From the NCBI RefSeq assembly GCF_009712475.1, contig NZ_VCJO01000001.1, positions 124,001-188,000 of the forward strand: a stretch of DNA of 64,000 nt. Reading direction: 5' to 3'. Made by a program: the position numbers and the translations under genes. This DNA comes from Micromonospora sp. CP22. Its GTDB lineage: Bacteria > Actinomycetota > Actinomycetes > Mycobacteriales > Micromonosporaceae. Within the stretch, counting starts at the first letter, position 1; each line of letters starts with the position of its first letter. Below the pieces are notes generated by a model. The model did no database searches and was not told the origin of the DNA. It was given only the letters and a program-made list of their open reading frames with translations. This document shows positions 58,399 through 64,000 of this stretch, piece by piece.

Positions 58399-60962
58399 CG
58401 TGGCGTTCCTTCGTTGTCGTTACGGACGTCGCGCAGAGCCCGGGCGACGCCCGTCTCGAACGCGTTGATGCGATCGCGGACCTCGGCCGGGTCACCCGGG
58501 TCCTGGGCGACCGGTTGCTGCGGTCGCTGTGCCATCAGGTTGGCACCGGGCACTCTGCGGGACAGGTGCGACATCCCCGGGGGAGCCGGTGGTTCGACCG
58601 GCTGTGGCAGGGCGTCGGCGTGGCTCTGCTCGGCCCGGCGTACCCCGGACTCGAACGCCTCGACAGCGGCGCGGGCGGCGATCGGGTCGACGTCGGTGAC
58701 GCCGCCGCTCTGACCCGCCTTCGGCGTCGTCTTCGGCAGGCTGGCTCCCGGAACCCGCTGCCGGATGCCGGGCATCGGAGCCGGTGGGGCCGTCGACACC
58801 GGTGCGATCTGCGGCACCGTCACGGTCGCCGGGTCGATTCCGCTCGACGGTCGCGGGCCGGTCAGCTCCGGGGCCTCCGGGGCGGTGGCGAAGGCGTCCC
58901 AGGACTCGGAGACATCCAGGCTCTCGGTTGCCCGGGTCAGCAGCATCGGGTTGAACCCGGCCGGCACCGTCGCCGGCTCCGTGGTCGGGTCGAGCGCCAC
59001 CGGGGTCTCCCGGGCCGATGACGCCGGCGGGAGCTGGTGCCGGTTCGGGCCGACGGCCACCGGGGTGGCCCGGCCGACTGGCGGCACCGGGGGGCCGGGC
59101 GGCTCGGGCGTCCCGACGACCAGGGAGGTACGAGGAATTCGGAGGGTGGCGGTGACACCGCCACCCGGAGTGGCGGAGAGGTCGACCGCCCAGCGGTGCC
59201 GACGGGCCAGCCGACCCACCACGAACAGCCCCAACACCTCGGTCGGCGCGAGGTCCAGCCGTTCCCGCCGGGTCAGCCGGGCGTTCTCGTCGGCCAGCCG
59301 TGCCTCGGTCATGCCGATGCCGTGATCCACCACGGTGAGCTGTACGCCGTGCTCGTCGAGTTCGCCGCTGACCAGCACCCTGGTGTGCGGCGGCGAGAAG
59401 ACGGTGGCGTTCTCCATCAGCTCGGCGAGCGCCAGGACCAGGTCGCCGACGATCGCCGGGGCCGCCTCGGCCTCGGTGGGCACCTGGACGTCCACCCGGG
59501 TGTAGTCCTCGATCTCACCGAGGGCGAGGCGGACCACGTTGGCCAGCGGGACCGGCGCCATGTGCGCCACGTCGCCCACCGCACCGGAGAGCACCACCAG
59601 GTTGCCCGCGTTGCGCCGCAGGCGGCTGGAGATGTGGTCGAGGCGGTAGAGGTTCTCCAACCGTTCCGGGTCGGTCTCCTGCTGCTCCAACCGGTCGATC
59701 AGGGCGATCTGTCGACCGACCAGGTTCTGGGTACGCCGACCGACGTGACCGAACATCTGCGCGACGTTGCGTCGGCTCGCCGCCTGCCGTTCCACCAGCC
59801 GCGCCGCCGTGCTCTGCACGCGTTCGAAGGCACGGGCCAGGTCGCCGACCTCGTCCCGGGCCCGGACGTCGATCGGGTCTAGGCGAACGGGTTGGGCGTT
59901 GTCGACCTCGTCGTCGGCCACCCGGACCAGCTCGGACTCGGCGACCCGGGCGACCCGGTCGGCGGAGCGGGTGAGCCGGGTCAACGGTCCGGTCACCGTA
60001 CGGCCGATGGCCAGGGCGAGCAGCACCACGCCGACCAGGATCGCCGCCACCAGCGCGGTCACCCAGTACGCCCCGAACAACGCCGCCTGCCGCTGCGCGC
60101 GTACCTCGGCGGTCACGTCGGCGACCAGCTTCTTCTCGACGAACTGACCCAGTGTGATCAGTGAGGAGACGGTCGGGAAGAGGGCCTGGACGGGGATGTC
60201 CGCCACCGCTGCCGCCGGGTCCTGGGCGCTCTGCTGGAGGAACTCCGGGCTGGTCCGGGCGGCCACGGCGGTCTGCTCGATGTTCACCAGCGCCTGCTGC
60301 TCCGGGGTGAGCAGGCCGAGCATCTTGTTGCTCTCCGACTGGAGGGTGGCCATGTTGGCCACGAAGGCGGTGGCGAACTGTGGGTTGTTCGTGGTGGCGA
60401 CCAGCACGATCAGTGCTCCGCCGCCGCTGAGTCCCTCGCTCTTGCGCAGGATGCTGTCCAGCGCCAGCGTCTGCCGCCCGGCGGGGGTTCGGGTGTCCAC
60501 GTCGTAGGGCAGCCGCAGCGAGTCGATCAGGGCGAGGTGGATCGGCCCGTACGCGCCGACGATCTGCGGCGGTTCCGCCTGTCCGGCCAGGACCGCGGTG
60601 CGCAACCCGGCCAGTTGCTGGACGCCGTCGAGTGCCCGGTCGACCTCGGCCGGGAGGTCGGAGTCGAACTCGGTCCGCAGGTCGACGATCCGGTCGTCGA
60701 CCTCGGCGATCTCCTGCACCAGCGCGCTGCGCTCGACCTGCCCGAGCAGGAAACCGATGGCGAGCATGCGTTCCCGCTGCATGTGTTGGAGCAGGGTGCC
60801 GACCCGGCTGGCGAGCTGGACGGTCTGGTCGATGTCGCCGGCTCGTTGGGCCACCCCGGTTCGTTCCCAGACCACGGGCAGGGTCAGCCCCAGCATGCAG
60901 AGCAGGGGAACGGTCACCAGCAGGGTGAGCTTGCCCCGGATCCGGAGCCTACCGAGCAGCAT
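58395..60962 (-). CDS. Sensor histidine kinase of the conservon (CvnA-type)
   Basis: An 855-residue membrane kinase. Two helices (residues 12-30 and about 296-318) bracket an outer nitrate/nitrite-sensing-like NIT domain of helices. A HAMP domain follows (RTVTGPLTRLTRSADRVA), then a coiled region with RRNVAQMFGHVGRRTQNLVGRQ and an HATPase domain: ELMENATVFSPPHT (N box), VVDHGIGMTEARL and GLGLFVVGRL-like LGLFVVGRLARRH. The phospho-acceptor H box is diverged. A Pro/Ala-rich tail of about 220 residues ends it. Confidence 0.92.
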   Translation of the reverse strand: MLLGRLRIRGKLTLLVTVPLLCMLGLTLPVVWERTGVAQRAGDIDQTVQLASRVGTLLQHMQRERMLAIGFLLGQVERSALVQEIAEVDDRIVDLRTEFDSDLPAEVDRALDGVQQLAGLRTAVLAGQAEPPQIVGAYGPIHLALIDSLRLPYDVDTRTPAGRQTLALDSILRKSEGLSGGGALIVLVATTNNPQFATAFVANMATLQSESNKMLGLLTPEQQALVNIEQTAVAARTSPEFLQQSAQDPAAAVADIPVQALFPTVSSLITLGQFVEKKLVADVTAEVRAQRQAALFGAYWVTALVAAILVGVVLLALAIGRTVTGPLTRLTRSADRVARVAESELVRVADDEVDNAQPVRLDPIDVRARDEVGDLARAFERVQSTAARLVERQAASRRNVAQMFGHVGRRTQNLVGRQIALIDRLEQQETDPERLENLYRLDHISSRLRRNAGNLVVLSGAVGDVAHMAPVPLANVVRLALGEIEDYTRVDVQVPTEAEAAPAIVGDLVLALAELMENATVFSPPHTRVLVSGELDEHGVQLTVVDHGIGMTEARLADENARLTRRERLDLAPTEVLGLFVVGRLARRHRWAVDLSATPGGGVTATLRIPRTSLVVGTPEPPGPPVPPVGRATPVAVGPNRHQLPPASSARETPVALDPTTEPATVPAGFNPMLLTRATESLDVSESWDAFATAPEAPELTGPRPSSGIDPATVTVPQIAPVSTAPPAPMPGIRQRVPGASLPKTTPKAGQSGGVTDVDPIAARAAVEAFESGVRRAEQSHADALPQPVEPPAPPGMSHLSRRVPGANLMAQRPQQPVAQDPGDPAEVRDRINAFETGVARALRDVRNDNEGTPR

Positions 60963-62121
60963 CGAAGGGCCTCCACCGATCCGGCTCCTGGAGCTGTCCC
61001 ACCGGCTGGAGCGCCGGTGGCTGCTCGCCGGGGCGTACCCCGACGGGATCCCGCCGGAGGTCGGCCGGCGACATCGGCGTCACGTCCTCCGACATCCTCG
61101 CCGGGGTGTCTCGCCGTGGGGACAGCCAACTGCTCACCATGAGGCCGACCAGCAGCAGCGCGGCGAGCGCGCCCGCGCCGAGGATCAGCAGACGATCCCG
61201 GTCCAACTCGTCGAGTCGCTCCACCAACAGCCGGTCGATCTCGTCGAGGAGGACCGGTTGGAGCAGCTTCGCGGCCTGTTGTGCCTCGTTACGGGAGGCC
61301 AGCAGTCGGGTGGTGTCGAACGTGCCGGCTCGGCCGGTCGGCTGTGAGTACAGGGCCAGCGCCTCCACGGCCCGCTGGTAGGCGTCGAAGGGGGTGAGCA
61401 CGTTCGCGCCCAGGTCGGCGCTCTCGGTGTTCTCCACCACCGCCCGCAGGTTGTTGGCCAGGTCGTTGGCGGGTTGCAGCGCGGCAGCCCGCAGCGCGGC
61501 CAGCTGGCTGAGCGACTGGACCCGCTCGTCGGCGGGCCGACGGTTGATCAGCACGGCCAGGTCGGTGAGCCGGGCGACGGCGACCACCGCCTCCGGCATC
61601 TCCTCCCCGACGCCGTCCTGGAGGAAGTAGGCGTCGGCGCTGGAGTCCCGGATCAGGCCGGAGGTCTCCCGGACCTTGCCGTGCAGGGCCAGCAGCAGGT
61701 CGGTGGCCTCGCCGTACACGGTGAAGGCGGCCTCCGGGTCGGCGAGCGGGCGTTCGGGCAGGGCCTCCAGCTTCGCGCGGAGTCCGGCCCACCGCTCGCT
61801 GGTGCTCAACTCGCCGCCGATGCGCGCGTCGACCGCGGCGGCCCGCTCGACCGCCTGGTCGAGGGTGTCCCGGCGCAGCGACCGGCCGGTGACGGCGGCG
61901 CTCTGTGCGTCGACCAGCGCGTCGGTCACCGGGCCGAGGGCGCGGAGGTATTCGACGCCGAGTCGCTCCCGGGCGAGGACGTCGCGGTCGGCGTCGACGA
62001 GTTGGTGTGCCTGAATGACGAGAAACGCCACGGGCACCAGGAGTGCCGTGGCGAGTAGCAGCGGCAACAGCCGGCCCGGTGTTCGGGATCGGCGACGCAC
62101 CCGCGAAGCGGGAACGGTCAT
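60949..62121 (-). CDS. Membrane protein with extracellular helical sensor domain
   Basis: A 390-residue two-helix protein (residues 18-38 and about 313-332) whose long outer part is helical, like four-helix-bundle sensor domains of kinases and chemoreceptors (LDQAVERAAAVDARIGGELS; ETSGLIRDSSADAYFLQDGVGEEM). It has no kinase or HAMP domain. It overlaps the kinase start by 14 nt and is the first gene of the conservon, so it is probably an accessory sensor for that kinase. ATG at 62121 follows GGAGGAG by 6 nt. Confidence 0.82.
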   Translation of the reverse strand: MTVPASRVRRRSRTPGRLLPLLLATALLVPVAFLVIQAHQLVDADRDVLARERLGVEYLRALGPVTDALVDAQSAAVTGRSLRRDTLDQAVERAAAVDARIGGELSTSERWAGLRAKLEALPERPLADPEAAFTVYGEATDLLLALHGKVRETSGLIRDSSADAYFLQDGVGEEMPEAVVAVARLTDLAVLINRRPADERVQSLSQLAALRAAALQPANDLANNLRAVVENTESADLGANVLTPFDAYQRAVEALALYSQPTGRAGTFDTTRLLASRNEAQQAAKLLQPVLLDEIDRLLVERLDELDRDRLLILGAGALAALLLVGLMVSSWLSPRRDTPARMSEDVTPMSPADLRRDPVGVRPGEQPPALQPVGQLQEPDRWRPFDAAR

Positions 62122-62491
62122 GGTTTGTCTCCTCCGGCGTGGCGCAGGGTTGTCCGACGGCGTCGACGAGCCGGTCCCGTGCGCCGGACCGGAAAACTAA
62201 TCGAAGCCCGCAGGTCTGGGATCGGTCTGCAACCGTCAGCTTTGCGTCACTTCGAGCGATGTGACTTACGGCGATCGATTTCTGCACCGTCGGTGGCGCT
62301 GGTCCAGGGGATAGGCGCGCTTCAGTATGGAATCGGTGAAAGGCGGGAATTTCCATGATGTGAGTTCGCCCTGAAGGTTCGCCGACTGGACGCTGTGCGG
62401 ACGACCGCCGCCGGATGACGATCGGGCTACCAGAACGGACGTACGGCGGATCTCAGCTAATACTCAGGTCGCGGGCCGTACCGTGTGCCCA
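62122..62491. other. Divergent intergenic region between conservon and hydrolase
   Basis: No gene is supported in this 370-bp gap. It holds an inverted repeat GTCAC-N10-GTGAC at 62246-62265, which may be an operator for the conservon, and TAATACT at 62458-62464, a good -10 for the hydrolase gene 28 bp downstream. Confidence 0.5.
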
Positions 62492-64000
62492 ATGAGATCG
62501 CCGTTCTCGGCCGCGCGGATCCGACGCGCCCTGCCCACCGGTCGCCGGGCCGTCGCCGCCACGGTGGCCGCCGGTCTGCTGGCGGTCGCCCTGGTGTGGG
62601 CGGCCTGGCCGGACCGACCGGGCTTCCGCACCGAGTCCGCGATGCTCACCGTCCGTTCCGGACCCAACGGCGACGAGCCGGTCGACCTGGACACCACGCT
62701 GTATCTCCCGCGTGACGCCGCCGCTGGTAGTGCGGTCCCGGCGGTGCTGCTCGCCCACGGCTTCGGCGGCACCAAGGAATCCGTCCGAGCCGACGCCGAG
62801 GATCTGGCCGACCGGGGCTACGTCGTCCTGACCTGGACCGCTCGCGGCTTCGGCCGCAGCGGTGGCCAGATCCACCTGGACAGCCCCGACCACGAGGTTC
62901 GCGACGCCCAGCGGTTGCTGGACTGGCTCGCCGAGCGTCCGGAGGTCCGTACCGACGCCGCGGGTGACCCCCGGGTGGGCGTGGTCGGCGGCTCCTACGG
63001 CGGCGCCCTGGCGCTGCTGCTCGCCGCGCAGGACCAGCGGGTGGACGCCATCGTTCCCATGATCACCTGGAATGACCTGTCCCGTGCCTTCCTGCCGGAG
63101 AGCACCGGTGGCGAGCCGGTCGACGGCGTGTTCAAGTCCGGCTGGGCCGGGATCTTCTTCGGGGCCGGCGGAAACCTCGGCTCCGGCCCGGCCGGAATGA
63201 CCGGCACCAGCGCCGAGACTCCGGAGGGCGCGCCGGGTGCCGGGCCACCCAGCCCCGCGCCCGGTCAGGGCCCCGGCACCGCACCCGGCGCACCGACCGG
63301 CGGCGGGCTGCCCGATCCCGCCTGCGGCCGGTTCGCCGCCGACGTCTGCGCCGCATATCTGCGCATCGCCACCACCGGGCGGGCCGACCAGGCCGCCGTG
63401 GACCTGCTGCGTCGGTCCAGCCCGGCCGGTGTGCTGAATCGGATCGAGGCGCCCACCCTGCTGATCCAGGGCGCGGCCGACACCCTCTTCCCGCTCGGTG
63501 AGGCCGACGCCAATGCCCGGGGCATCGCCGCGAACGGCACGCAGGTGCGGGTGGCCTGGTTCACCGGCGGGCACGACGGCGGCTCCGGGCCGCAGACCGA
63601 CTCCGACCGGGTCAGGTTCCTCACCGCGCAGTGGCTCGACCACTGGGTCGCGGGGACCGGGGTGGCGCCGGGCCAGACCTTCACCTTCTCCCGCATCGCC
63701 GGCTTCGACGCGATGGACCGGGGCCTGGTCGCCACCGGCTACCGCACCGACGACTACCCCGGTATCGGCGGCGACTCGCGCACCGAGGTGACCGTGACCG
63801 GCCCGGCCCAGCCGGTGGCCAACCCGCCCGGCGGCAACCCCGCCGCGATCTCCTCGGTGCCGTTCGCCGGCTCGTTGGGGTCGCTGCTCGGCGGGGTGGC
63901 CGGTGACATACCGGGGCAACACGGCCGGTTCGAGTCCGAGCCGCTGGCCGAGGCGGTCGACATCGTCGGCGCGCCGACCGTGTCCCTGCGCGTCGCCTCC
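62492..64000 (+). CDS. CocE/NonD-family secreted alpha/beta hydrolase (X-Pro peptidase S15-like), partial
   Basis: 503 codons are present and the gene runs off the window. An N-terminal signal anchor (AVAATVAAGLLAVALVWAAW) precedes the catalytic domain. It has VLLAHGFGGTKES near residue 92, the nucleophile elbow GGSYGG near 170, the acid in QGAADTLFPL and His in FTGGHDGG. A Gly/Pro/Ser-rich insertion lies at about residues 228-270. The C-terminal jelly-roll of the S15 family begins (PLAEAVDIVGAPTVSLRVAS). It probably cleaves peptides or esters outside the cell. ATG at 62492 lacks a clear ribosome site. Confidence 0.88.
   Translation, partial: MRSPFSAARIRRALPTGRRAVAATVAAGLLAVALVWAAWPDRPGFRTESAMLTVRSGPNGDEPVDLDTTLYLPRDAAAGSAVPAVLLAHGFGGTKESVRADAEDLADRGYVVLTWTARGFGRSGGQIHLDSPDHEVRDAQRLLDWLAERPEVRTDAAGDPRVGVVGGSYGGALALLLAAQDQRVDAIVPMITWNDLSRAFLPESTGGEPVDGVFKSGWAGIFFGAGGNLGSGPAGMTGTSAETPEGAPGAGPPSPAPGQGPGTAPGAPTGGGLPDPACGRFAADVCAAYLRIATTGRADQAAVDLLRRSSPAGVLNRIEAPTLLIQGAADTLFPLGEADANARGIAANGTQVRVAWFTGGHDGGSGPQTDSDRVRFLTAQWLDHWVAGTGVAPGQTFTFSRIAGFDAMDRGLVATGYRTDDYPGIGGDSRTEVTVTGPAQPVANPPGGNPAAISSVPFAGSLGSLLGGVAGDIPGQHGRFESEPLAEAVDIVGAPTVSLRVAS

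Overview
The window is about 72% G+C with GTG and TTG starts, Shine-Dalgarno sites of the AGGAGG type, a CarD regulator, DUF397 and DUF3263 proteins, a conservon operon and many copies of a GTTAACAAGGGGCCC repeat. This points to a high-GC actinomycete, most likely Micromonosporaceae (Micromonospora or a close relative). The genus is an inference. There are no rRNA genes, IS elements, phage genes or CRISPR arrays; one tRNA-Thr is present.

Backbone. The order lpqE and radA (minus strand) opposite carD-ispD-ispF and, much later, cysS-rlmB is the same as in Mycobacterium, but here it is split. An alkylresorcinol/hydroquinone-type polyketide locus (UbiA prenyltransferase, methyltransferase, acyl-CoA-dehydrogenase-like flavoprotein, type III PKS; 1.1-5.1 kb) and two hypothetical genes lie between lpqE and carD. 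About 24 kb lies between ispF and cysS.

8.5-32.7 kb holds most of a tyrosine catabolic pathway: aromatic aminotransferase (hisC/pat type), hppD with a divergent AsnC-type regulator, hmgA, an unknown gene, and fahA. Homogentisate is opened and cleaved to fumarate and acetoacetate. A class I and a class II fumarase follow at 23.9 and 28.2 kb. No maleylacetoacetate isomerase is recognisable; the unknown gene between hmgA and fahA is the natural candidate. The same stretch carries a TPR membrane protein, DUF397, SRPBCC, two PQQ-like beta-propeller proteins, an RDD protein, an ArsR regulator/MFS pair, a secreted Ig-repeat protein, a CGNR zinc-finger protein, an EamA transporter, a HAD hydrolase and an IclR regulator.

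32.8-45.2 kb: cysS-rlmB, an orphan MsiK-type sugar ABC ATPase, tRNA-Thr(TGT), enoyl-CoA hydratase, a carotenoid-type FAD oxidoreductase, a pyrimidine-dimer-glycosylase-like protein, a two-RCK ion-channel-like protein, an APC permease, a PAP2 phosphatase and a DUF4032 kinase-like protein. 45.2-49.3 kb is an amino-sugar operon (SIS isomerase, ROK kinase, nagA) divergent from a DeoR regulator. 49.4-51.5 kb is an ABC exporter with an operator-like inverted repeat over its promoter. 51.6-56.1 kb holds DUF3263, PP2C-like, GNAT and a CDC48-like AAA protein. 56.1-62.1 kb is a conservon (sensor, histidine kinase, Roadblock, DUF742, GTPase) with an extra membrane sensor at its head and an unknown gene at its tail. 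The window ends inside a CocE/NonD-type secreted hydrolase.

Several starts (5089, ispF, cysS, CGNR gene) have a -10-like hexamer exactly 6 nt upstream and no Shine-Dalgarno site, which suggests leaderless mRNAs.
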